The translations under genes were made by a program, and so were the position numbers. From Phycisphaerales bacterium (lineage in GTDB: Bacteria; Planctomycetota; Phycisphaerae; Phycisphaerales; UBA1924): 8,071 nucleotides of DNA. The notes beneath the pieces were generated by a model. The model was not told the DNA's origin, made no database searches, and worked only from the letters and a program-made list of their open reading frames with translations. Within the stretch, counting starts at the first letter, position 1, and each line of letters opens with the position of its first letter. Shown here one piece after another: positions 1-5,845 of this stretch. Location: contig DOJA01000294.1 of NCBI GenBank assembly GCA_003511945.1, positions 5,301 through 13,371 of the forward strand, written 5' to 3'.

Positions 1-31
1 CCCACTTGGTGGGACAGGCGTCCCGCCTGTC
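1..31. repeat. Tandem hairpins downstream of the isomerase gene
   Basis: Two adjacent inverted repeats are visible. Positions 1-13 form a 5-bp stem with a 3-base loop (CCCAC-TTG-GTGGG). Positions 13-31 form a perfect 8-bp stem with a 3-base loop (GACAGGCG-TCC-CGCCTGTC). A competing pairing, GGGAC with GTCCC at 11-15 and 20-24, would exclude both. They lie 37 bases past the stop codon of the minus-strand isomerase gene, so they could end or stabilise its transcript. No run of T follows within the window, so a classical intrinsic terminator is not shown. The compact GC-rich palindrome also resembles dispersed intergenic repeats, which one copy cannot prove. Confidence 0.5.
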
Positions 32-67
32 GCTGCTCGACCTCTCTGCGTCACTCTGTGAGGGGCT

Positions 68-1156
68 CTATGGGTTGACCTTGAGCAGCTCCACCTCGAA
101 CACCAGCGTCGCGTTGGGCGGGATCGGGCCGCCGGGCGTGCCGCGCTCGCCGTAGCCCAGCGCCGCGGGGATCACCAGCCACCGCTTCCCGCCTTCTTTC
201 ATGCCCGAGACGCCCTCGGTCCAGCCCTTGATGACCTGGGTCAGACCGAACGAGATCGGCTCACCCCGGTCGCGCGAGGAGTCGAACTTGGTGCCGTCCG
301 GCAGCCAGCCGGTGTAGTGGACCTGCACCTTGTCGGTCGGCTTGGGCTGCGCCCCGGTCCCCGCCACCGCATCGAGCGACCACAGCCCCGTCGCGCTCAC
401 CGCGCCGCTTGCCGTGTCCACGCCCTGCGTGCGCACATAGTCGATCCCCGGCTGCAGGGCCGCCGCCGCGGCGTCCTTCGCCCGCGCCGCCTCGGCCTGC
501 GCCTGCGCCGCGCCCTTGGCCCGCAGGTCGTTGATCGTCGCCTCGTCGTCGATGACCGCGACCTTCTCGATCATCACCGGCTCGACGGGCACATCCCGGT
601 ACTGCCCCTTGGTCCCCGTCTGCACCTGGCGGATGGCGTCGACCACCTCCATGCCTTGGACGACGCGTCCGAACACCGCGTAGGCCGCGCCGTCCCGCGC
701 CGTGTCCAGGGCCGCGTTGTCGACGACATTGATGAAGAACTGGCTGGTCGCGCTGTCGGCCTGCCCGCCCAGGCGAGCCATCGCCACCGAACCCCGGGTG
801 TTCTTCAGCCCGTTCTGCCACTCGTTCCTGATCGGCGCGTTCGTCTTCTTCTGCGTCATGTCCGCCAGGTGGCCCCCGCCCTGGATCATGAAGTTCGGGA
901 TCACCCGGTGGAAGGTCGTCCCCTCGTAGTGGCCGGACTCGGCGTACTCGATGAAGTTCGCCACGGAGATCGGCGCCTTCTCACGGTTCAGTTCGATCAC
1001 GAACTCGCCCTTGGAGGTCGTCACCCGCGCGAACTCCACGGGCCGGCCGCCCGGCGCCCCCGGCGCCCCGCCCTCGCCCCCCTGGCGCGCCAGCGCCGCG
1101 GGAAGCACGACCAGGCCCACAACCACGGAGACGATGCCGACAAGCGTGCTTTTCAT
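68..1156 (-). CDS. Exported cyclophilin-FKBP fusion peptidyl-prolyl cis-trans isomerase
   Basis: This 362-residue protein should catalyse proline cis-trans isomerisation during folding outside the cytoplasm. The start at 1156 is chosen because it begins a clear signal peptide: Met-Lys, a hydrophobic core at residues 5-20, then ALA before Arg24. An in-frame ATG at 1276 would bury that peptide behind 40 unlikely residues. No strong Shine-Dalgarno precedes the start. Residues 40-203 are a cyclophilin domain with FHRVIPNFMIQGG (82-94, including Arg84, Phe89 and Gln92), SQFFIN (138-143) and VFGRV. Residues 205-235 are an Ala-rich, probably helical spacer. Residues 255-362 are a complete FKBP domain with VHYTG (Tyr281), KFDSS (Phe291, Asp292), VIKGW (Trp312), GYG (Tyr335) and a LVFEVELLKV end, all closely matching human FKBP12 pocket positions. 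Fusions in this order are known in a few bacteria as dual-family immunophilins. Substrates are unknown. It is divergent from the HD-GYP gene and apparently monocistronic. Confidence 0.93.
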   Translation of the reverse strand: MKSTLVGIVSVVVGLVVLPAALARQGGEGGAPGAPGGRPVEFARVTTSKGEFVIELNREKAPISVANFIEYAESGHYEGTTFHRVIPNFMIQGGGHLADMTQKKTNAPIRNEWQNGLKNTRGSVAMARLGGQADSATSQFFINVVDNAALDTARDGAAYAVFGRVVQGMEVVDAIRQVQTGTKGQYRDVPVEPVMIEKVAVIDDEATINDLRAKGAAQAQAEAARAKDAAAAALQPGIDYVRTQGVDTASGAVSATGLWSLDAVAGTGAQPKPTDKVQVHYTGWLPDGTKFDSSRDRGEPISFGLTQVIKGWTEGVSGMKEGGKRWLVIPAALGYGERGTPGGPIPPNATLVFEVELLKVNP

Positions 1157-1314
1157 ATCGAACTGGTTTCCGGACTCAGGGTGATGGTTCAAGACAACCG
1201 GGCGGGCGTCCCGAGCCCTCACCCGACCGTCACGCGAACCCTCGATGGTACCACCCCGCCCGGCCCGGGTGGGCACGCCAGCCCGCCCCCAGCCCCACCG
1301 ATTCCCGGCCCTTC

Positions 1315-1357
1315 GCCTGATCCCCCGTGCCCGGTGGACCGATACAGCCGATCAGGC
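1315..1357. promoter_or_regulatory. Inverted repeat in the divergent intergenic region
   Basis: GCCTGATC at 1315-1322 and GATCAGGC at 1350-1357 are perfect 8-bp inverted arms separated by 27 bases. A smaller inverted repeat, CGGT-GG-ACCG at 1332-1341, is nested between them. The element lies 49 bases before the HD-GYP start codon. It could be an operator or a structured leader RNA. The rest of the 250-base intergenic region (1157-1406) must hold promoters for both divergent genes, but I could not recognise convincing -35/-10 pairs. A weaker stem, CCACCC/GGGTGG at 1251-1256 and 1267-1272, is also present. Confidence 0.3.
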
Positions 1358-1391
1358 CCCCTTCGCAGGCCCGCGCGGGAGTCGCGCGCAC

Positions 1392-1397
1392 GGAGAG
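1392..1397 (+). promoter_or_regulatory. Ribosome binding site of the HD-GYP gene
   Basis: GGAGAG lies 9 bases before the ATG at 1407. It decides that start over the in-frame ATG at 1245, which would add 54 residues of arginine- and proline-rich sequence unlike any HD-GYP N-terminus. Confidence 0.65.
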
Positions 1398-1406
1398 ACG
1401 CACCGC

Positions 1407-2594
1407 ATGCTGCTCGTCGGCGTGGAATCGCTTCGTCCGGGCATGACACTGGCGCGGTCGGTCCTGCACCCGGACCGCGCCGACCTCCTTCTCCTCTCCG
1501 AGGGATATGTCCTGGACGCGCCGATGGTCGACCACCTCCGGCGCCACGGGGTCACACACGCCTGGATCGCCTTCCCCGGGCTCGAAGAGATCGAGAACCG
1601 AGTCAGCGAGCGCGTCAGCCGCTCCCATATCGAGCTCTGCCAGGTGCTCGCGCGGTCCGTGGACACCCTCGAGCACCGCGTCTCCGTCAAGACCAATGTC
1701 CACCACTACAAGAAGGCCGTCCACCACATGCTCGCTGACATCGTGGACCACCCGGACCACGACCTCATCGTCAACCAGCTCAAACTCTGCGGCCCGCGCC
1801 TCGTCGGGCACCAGGCCAACTGCGCCTACCTCGCCCTCCTGGTCGGCGCGCACCTCTCGGGCTACCTCCGCTCGCAGCGCCGGGCGCTCCCCAGCGATGT
1901 CGCCGAGAACACCGGGCAGCTCGGGCTGGGCGCCCTCCTCCACGATGTCGGCAAGCTCGCCATGCCCGACGAACTCCGCACCGCCAGCGTCCTGGACGCC
2001 CAGGCCGAGTGGCCCGAGTACCGCTACCACTGCCAGAGCGGCTACCAGGAAGTCCGCGACCATGTGTCGCCGGTCTCTGCGTCCATCGTGCTCCATCACC
2101 ACCAGCGGTTCGACGGCACGGGCTTCCCCGCGGTCCACAAGGGGATGACCCCCACCCCCGAGCCCCTCTCGGGCGAACGCATCCATGTCTTCGCCCGCGT
2201 CGTCGCGGTCATCGATGTCCTGGACCACCTGCTCTGTCCGGGCGGACGCCCCGTGCCGACCATCATCGCCATGGCCCGGCTCCGCTCCCCCCGGTTCAAC
2301 GGCTGGTTCGACCCGGTCATCCTCGAAACCGTGCTGAAACTCATCCCGCCCTTCATGGTGGGACAGATGGTCACCCTCAGCGACGGTCAGCAGGCGGTCG
2401 TCACCGCCACCCATCCCGACGCGCCCACGCGCCCGACCGTCAAGCCCCTCACCGGCACGGTGGGCGACCGCGACGCGCGGGTGGCGGCACGCCCCATCGA
2501 CCTCCGCATGACCCGCCGCCTGCAGATCGTCGCCGTCGAGGGCACGGACATCCGGCGCTACCTCACCGAAGACGCGCCCACCGTCGCCGCCTGA
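1407..2594 (+). CDS. HD-GYP domain protein, probable cyclic di-GMP phosphodiesterase
   Basis: A 395-residue cytoplasmic protein expected to hydrolyse cyclic di-GMP. Residues 1-60 match the regulatory segment common ahead of HD-GYP domains (SLRPGMTLARSVL, then LLLLSEGYVL and LRRHGVTHAWI). Residues 75-125 are a helical linker. The HD-GYP core spans about 130-315, with candidate metal ligands His135, His179-Asp180 (HDVGK, Lys183), His208, His231-His232 and Asp270. The signature at 231-241 reads HHQRFDGTGFP rather than HHExxDGxGYP: Glu is replaced by Gln233 and the GYP Tyr by Phe240. A C-terminal beta-rich segment (318-385, VGQMVTLSDGQQAVV) is typical of the family. No receiver, sensor or membrane segment is seen, so the input signal is unclear. 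It is divergent from the isomerase gene and convergent with cheB. Family assignment is secure; catalytic activity is inferred from retained metal ligands. Confidence 0.9.
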   Translation: MLLVGVESLRPGMTLARSVLHPDRADLLLLSEGYVLDAPMVDHLRRHGVTHAWIAFPGLEEIENRVSERVSRSHIELCQVLARSVDTLEHRVSVKTNVHHYKKAVHHMLADIVDHPDHDLIVNQLKLCGPRLVGHQANCAYLALLVGAHLSGYLRSQRRALPSDVAENTGQLGLGALLHDVGKLAMPDELRTASVLDAQAEWPEYRYHCQSGYQEVRDHVSPVSASIVLHHHQRFDGTGFPAVHKGMTPTPEPLSGERIHVFARVVAVIDVLDHLLCPGGRPVPTIIAMARLRSPRFNGWFDPVILETVLKLIPPFMVGQMVTLSDGQQAVVTATHPDAPTRPTVKPLTGTVGDRDARVAARPIDLRMTRRLQIVAVEGTDIRRYLTEDAPTVAA

Positions 2595-2598
2595 CCCC

Positions 2599-3657
2599 TC
2601 AAGCCGCCGCCTGCGCCGCGCCCAGCGTGGACAGCGAGCGCGCCAGCCCCGCGGGAGGCAGCGCCGCCATCGCGAGATTCTCGACGACCACGGCGCGGGG
2701 CATGCCGTACACCACACAGGTCTCTTCGTTCTGCGCCAGGATGACCCCGCCCTTGGCGTGCAGCTCCCGCGCCCCGCGGACCCCGTCGTCGCCCATCCCC
2801 GTCAGGATGATCGCCAGCGTCCGCGCGCCCGCCGCCGCCGCCGCGGTGGAGAGCAGCACATCCACGCTGGGCTTGTAGAGCGTCCCCGCCGGCTCCTGGT
2901 TGCACAGCAGCGTCATCCGCCCCCCGGCGCCCCTGCGGATGTGCGTGTTCTTCCCCCCCGGGCAGATGTGGATCACCCCCCCCGCGAGCGGCATCCCGTT
3001 CTCCACATGCTTCACGGGCAGCCCGCACTGCTCGCCCAGGCGCTCGGCCATCGAGCGCGTGAACATCTCCGGCATGTGCTGCGCCGCGATCACCGGCCCG
3101 CGGAACGACGCCGGCACCGCCCGCAGCACCTGCTCCAGCACCGGGGGCCCCCCCGTGCTGGAGCCGATGCACAGCAGGTCGAACTGCCCGGGCTTGAACG
3201 CGGGCGCGTCGGCCCGCACGCACGCCGATCCGGGCGCCGCCTTCGAGGCGAACCGCTTCTTGCCCGCCTGCGCCAGCGCCTTCACCCGCTCCACCAGCTC
3301 CGGCTGCAGCTTGGTGATGTTCAGCGAGATGGTGGACGCCTCCTTCGCGAAGACATCCGCGGCCCCGAACTTCATCGCCGTCAGCGCCGCGTGCGACCCG
3401 TCGGTGGTCAGCGACGAGATCATGATCACATGCGTGGGCGTCTCCGCCATGATCCGGCGCAGCGCCGTCAGCCCGTCCATCTCGGGCATCTCGACATCCA
3501 TGGTGACGACATCGGGCTTGTGCTTGGCGACCAGCTCGACGCCCTCGCGCCCGTTCCGCGCCGTGGCGACCACCTCGATGCCCGCGTCGGACTGCAGCAT
3601 CGTGGAGATGGCCTTGCGCATGAAGGCCGAGTCGTCGACCACTATGGCTCGGATCAT
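2599..3657 (-). CDS. cheB: Chemotaxis response regulator protein-glutamate methylesterase/deamidase CheB
   Basis: This 352-residue enzyme removes methyl groups from receptor glutamates, and deamidates glutamines, to adapt chemoreceptors; it is activated by phosphate from CheA. Residues 1-120 are a receiver domain with Asp8-Asp9, phospho-acceptor Asp54 (VTMDVEMPEMDG), Ser80-Ser81 and Lys105. Residues 121-157 are a linker. Residues 158-345 are the CheB esterase domain, with the catalytic triad visible as Ser167 (IGSSTGG), His194 (AAQHMP) and Asp291 (TGMGDDG). Length is normal. The start at 3657 is preceded by an AGAGG ribosome site 5 bases away and begins exactly at the receiver (MIRAIVVDDS); the in-frame ATG at 3819 lies inside fapA and adds non-receiver sequence. 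An oddity is Lys105-Glu106 where receivers usually have Lys-Pro. It is the last gene of the operon, 46 bases after fapA, and ends 4 bases from the convergent HD-GYP stop. Confidence 0.96.
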   Translation of the reverse strand: MIRAIVVDDSAFMRKAISTMLQSDAGIEVVATARNGREGVELVAKHKPDVVTMDVEMPEMDGLTALRRIMAETPTHVIMISSLTTDGSHAALTAMKFGAADVFAKEASTISLNITKLQPELVERVKALAQAGKKRFASKAAPGSACVRADAPAFKPGQFDLLCIGSSTGGPPVLEQVLRAVPASFRGPVIAAQHMPEMFTRSMAERLGEQCGLPVKHVENGMPLAGGVIHICPGGKNTHIRRGAGGRMTLLCNQEPAGTLYKPSVDVLLSTAAAAAGARTLAIILTGMGDDGVRGARELHAKGGVILAQNEETCVVYGMPRAVVVENLAMAALPPAGLARSLSTLGAAQAAA

Positions 3658-3703
3658 CGGGGCCTCTCGCGGGGAACGCACGACTCCCCTTGCGGATATC
3701 GGG

Positions 3704-4861
3704 TCACGCCGCCCGCGCCTTGACCTCAGAGTACGCCGCCAGGGGAGTGCCCTCCCCTGCTCCATCCCGGACGCACACCAGATCCCCCGAGGTTCCCCGC
3801 ACCACCCGCACCGGACCATGGATCTGCTTCCGCACGCGGAAGACCTGCTTGCCCACCTCCACCGCCGCCCCGGGGAACACCGTGCGCCCGACCGACAGGT
3901 CCACGGCCCCCAGCGTCGCGACGACCTCCGCCGTCCGGTGGCGCATCAGGGCCGCCCTGGCCATCCGATCGCGCATGGTCTGCACATCGAACTCCAGTTC
4001 GCACCGGCGCTCCTTCTCGAACGCCGAGAGTCGCCGTCCGGGCACGCTGAGCTGCGCCAGTTCCGCCTCGGACTTCTGCTGAGCCGCGCCCGCCCGCTCC
4101 AGGAGCCCGTCCAGCTTCCCCACCAGGGGCTCCAGCAGCGGCACGCGCCCCAGGACCAGTTCGGTGAGCGTCGCGGAGTCCGACCCCAGCGTCGCCAGCA
4201 CCACCCGCCCCCCCGATTCGCACCGCCCCCCGATCAGCGAGCCCGACGGGCAGTCCAGCCCGCCGTGCACCAGCAGGTGGCAGTTGATGATCTGCCCTTC
4301 CACCCGCAGTTGGCGCAGCACCTCGCCCTGCACCGCGTCGAGGTACCGCGCCCGCGCCGCGCCATGCACCCGCAGTTCTCCCTTGCCCCGCCCCGCGAAG
4401 CCGCCCTGCGCCTCGAAGTCCCCGCTCACCCGCAGCGTGGCGCCCTCGATCGCCCCTGTGACGATCAACCCCCCCGCGCACTCGAGCGTCGCCCCCGCCT
4501 TGATGCCGCCCTCGACCCGCGTCGGGCCGTGGAACACCACCGGCGCCCCGCCCGGCTCGATCGGGCCGGACACGACCCGCGCTGCTCCGCCGGGGCCTTG
4601 AGTCCGCGCTCCGCGGTAGGCCTCCTCGACCAGCCCGATGGCCCGCTCCCGCGCCCCGCCCGCGCGGGCGGCCGCGATGAAGTTCTCCACCAGCTCCAGC
4701 GTGTCGGCCCCGAGCACCACATGCGCCCGTCGCAGCGCCGCGGCGCACGACTCCATGGTGACCAGCGCGGGATCCACCCCGTCCGGCAGGCGCACGATCG
4801 CCGTGGCGCCGTCCTCGCCCACGCACACTTCAACAGTCGGCGACGACACCCCGGCGGTCAT
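3704..4861 (-). CDS. fapA: FapA/DUF342 family protein, probable flagellar assembly or polar scaffold factor
   Basis: A 385-residue protein of the FapA (DUF342) family, whose members are linked to flagellar assembly and polar localisation in some bacteria; no enzymatic motif is visible. Residues 1-100 are a short N-terminal region (MESCAAALRRAHVVLGADT resembles the family's helical part). Residues 100-238 show the glycine-rich repeats of the family's beta-helix, including GKGELRVHGAARARYLDA, GQIINCHLLVHGG, GSLIGGRCESGGRV and LGSDSATLTELVLG. Residues 240-315 are a charged, probably coiled-coil segment. Residues 322-375 return to beta structure (TVFPGAAVEVGKQVFRV). It is shorter than many FapA proteins (often 450 residues or more), mostly through a reduced N-terminus. 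The start at 4861 has GAGGGG 6 bases upstream. It lies 47 bases after cheY and 46 before cheB, so it is likely expressed with the chemotaxis proteins. Family is fairly sure; exact role is inferred. Confidence 0.88.
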   Translation of the reverse strand: MTAGVSSPTVEVCVGEDGATAIVRLPDGVDPALVTMESCAAALRRAHVVLGADTLELVENFIAAARAGGARERAIGLVEEAYRGARTQGPGGAARVVSGPIEPGGAPVVFHGPTRVEGGIKAGATLECAGGLIVTGAIEGATLRVSGDFEAQGGFAGRGKGELRVHGAARARYLDAVQGEVLRQLRVEGQIINCHLLVHGGLDCPSGSLIGGRCESGGRVVLATLGSDSATLTELVLGRVPLLEPLVGKLDGLLERAGAAQQKSEAELAQLSVPGRRLSAFEKERRCELEFDVQTMRDRMARAALMRHRTAEVVATLGAVDLSVGRTVFPGAAVEVGKQVFRVRKQIHGPVRVVRGTSGDLVCVRDGAGEGTPLAAYSEVKARAA

Positions 4862-4908
4862 GGCCGGCCCCTCGCAGGCGCTGCGCCCGCCTCACTGTCG
4901 CCCCGCGC

Positions 4909-5283
4909 TCACGCGGCGGCGGAGAACTTCGCCATCGTCTCCTCGATCCGCTGGCTCAGCACATCGGGGGTGAACGGCTTCACGACATAGTTGTTCACGC
5001 CCGCCTTGATCGCATCGATGACGCGGGTCTTCTCCGCCTCCGTCGTCACCATGATGATCGGGGTCTTGTGCCCCTTGCCCCGGTACTGCTTCACGAAGGT
5101 CAGCCCGTCCATGTTGGGCATGTTCCAGTCGACCAGCATCAGGTCAGGCGTGAAGGAGCCCACCTTGCTCAGGGCGTCCAGCCCGTCGCAGGCCTCCTGC
5201 ACCTCCGTGTGGCCCATCTGGGTGAGGATCGACTTCTGGATGTTCCGCATCGTCTTGGAGTCGTCAACAAGCAGGATCTTCAT
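4909..5283 (-). CDS. cheY: Chemotaxis response regulator CheY
   Basis: A 124-residue stand-alone receiver domain. Phosphorylated by CheA, it would bind the flagellar switch and change rotation. All canonical residues are present: acidic pair Asp7-Asp8, phospho-acceptor Asp52 within VDWNMPNMDG (very like enteric CheY), switch residues Thr80 and Tyr99, and Lys102 followed by Pro103. There is no output domain, which supports CheY over a transcriptional regulator. The start at 5283 has GGGAG 6 bases upstream. It sits 33 bases after cheX, its likely phosphatase, and 47 bases before fapA. It ends in SAAA. A second, non-motor single-domain receiver role cannot be excluded, but the context favours CheY. 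Confidence 0.96.
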   Translation of the reverse strand: MKILLVDDSKTMRNIQKSILTQMGHTEVQEACDGLDALSKVGSFTPDLMLVDWNMPNMDGLTFVKQYRGKGHKTPIIMVTTEAEKTRVIDAIKAGVNNYVVKPFTPDVLSQRIEETMAKFSAAA

Positions 5284-5316
5284 GGCTCACTCCCGGTCCG
5301 TCATCCCTGGATGGAC

Positions 5317-5820
5317 TCACGCCGCCCTCGAAGCCGGCGCCCCCTGCGTCCCGACGCCCTTCGCGGCCGGACGAGTCGACACCTCGACATTGAACTCCCC
5401 GCAGTCGCACGCGCACGGGATCGTCACGCACACCGCGTCCTTCCGCCCGTACACCGAGTGGCTCGACCCGATCACCACCGACGGGCACGAGATGCTCACC
5501 TTCTGACCCGCGAACTGCGCCTTGGCCCCGCCGGCGATCATGTTCACCAGCTCGCCCACCGCGTCGCTCAGGTCCTCCAGGTTCTCACCCACTTCCTGCC
5601 CCGTGAACACCGTCACGATCCGGCGCGCCGTCTCCATCGGGAAACTCAGCACCACCGACCCCTCGGTGTCCCCGCTCATCCCGATGATCCCGGACACATC
5701 GTGCGACGGGCTGTCGCCCTTCCGCACCACCGGGTCCGAGACCTCGACGCTCATCTGGAACATCGTCTCGAAGATGTTCCGCGTCGACTTGATGAACGGC
5801 AGAATATAGTTCTGGTCCAC
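5317..5820 (-). CDS. cheX: CheX-type CheY-P phosphatase
   Basis: A 167-residue protein of the CheC/CheX/FliY family, which dephosphorylates CheY-P and does the job of CheZ. The N-terminus (YILPFIKSTRNIFETMF) is typical of CheX, followed by DVSGIIGMSGDTEGSVVLSF. The active-site helix DAVGELVNMIAGGAK carries the ExxN pair Glu90 and Asn93. A single ExxN helix is seen, as in CheX rather than CheC. The start is GTG at 5820, supported by a perfect AGGAGG 9 bases upstream. Unusual are Cys131, Cys136, Cys138 and Cys140, giving a CACDC stretch in the last beta strands, and a roughly 20-residue Ala/Gly-rich tail beyond the domain. It follows cheA by 25 bases and precedes cheY by 33, which suits a phosphatase acting on CheA-CheY signalling. 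Confidence 0.92.
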   Translation of the reverse strand: MDQNYILPFIKSTRNIFETMFQMSVEVSDPVVRKGDSPSHDVSGIIGMSGDTEGSVVLSFPMETARRIVTVFTGQEVGENLEDLSDAVGELVNMIAGGAKAQFAGQKVSISCPSVVIGSSHSVYGRKDAVCVTIPCACDCGEFNVEVSTRPAAKGVGTQGAPASRAA

Positions 5821-5829
5821 GGCCCGGCT

Positions 5830-5835
5830 CCTCCT
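5830..5835 (-). promoter_or_regulatory. Consensus Shine-Dalgarno of cheX
   Basis: On the minus strand this reads AGGAGG, the full anti-Shine-Dalgarno complement, 9 bases before the GTG start of cheX. It is the strongest ribosome site in the window and fixes the non-ATG start. It lies in the 25-base gap after the cheA stop, so cheX need not depend on translation of cheA. Confidence 0.8.
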
Positions 5836-5845
5836 AAGAGCGCCC

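Noticed and set aside
1157..1276. N-terminal extension of the isomerase to the ATG at 1276
   Set aside because: The added 40 residues are unstructured and would place the clear signal peptide internally.
1347..1354. GCCGATCA, one base from the flagellar sigma-28 -10 element
   Set aside because: The sequence 15 bases upstream is TGCC, not TAAA, so there is no -35 partner; part of the match also belongs to the inverted repeat arm.
1230..2717. A 495-codon minus-strand frame across the HD-GYP gene
   Set aside because: Its translation is Asp/Gly/Val-rich shadow sequence, while the plus strand carries a full HD-GYP domain with metal ligands.
2900..4990. A 696-codon plus-strand frame spanning cheB and fapA
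   Set aside because: It crosses two well-supported minus-strand genes, has Arg/Pro/His-rich translation without motifs, and reflects GC codon bias on the opposite strand.
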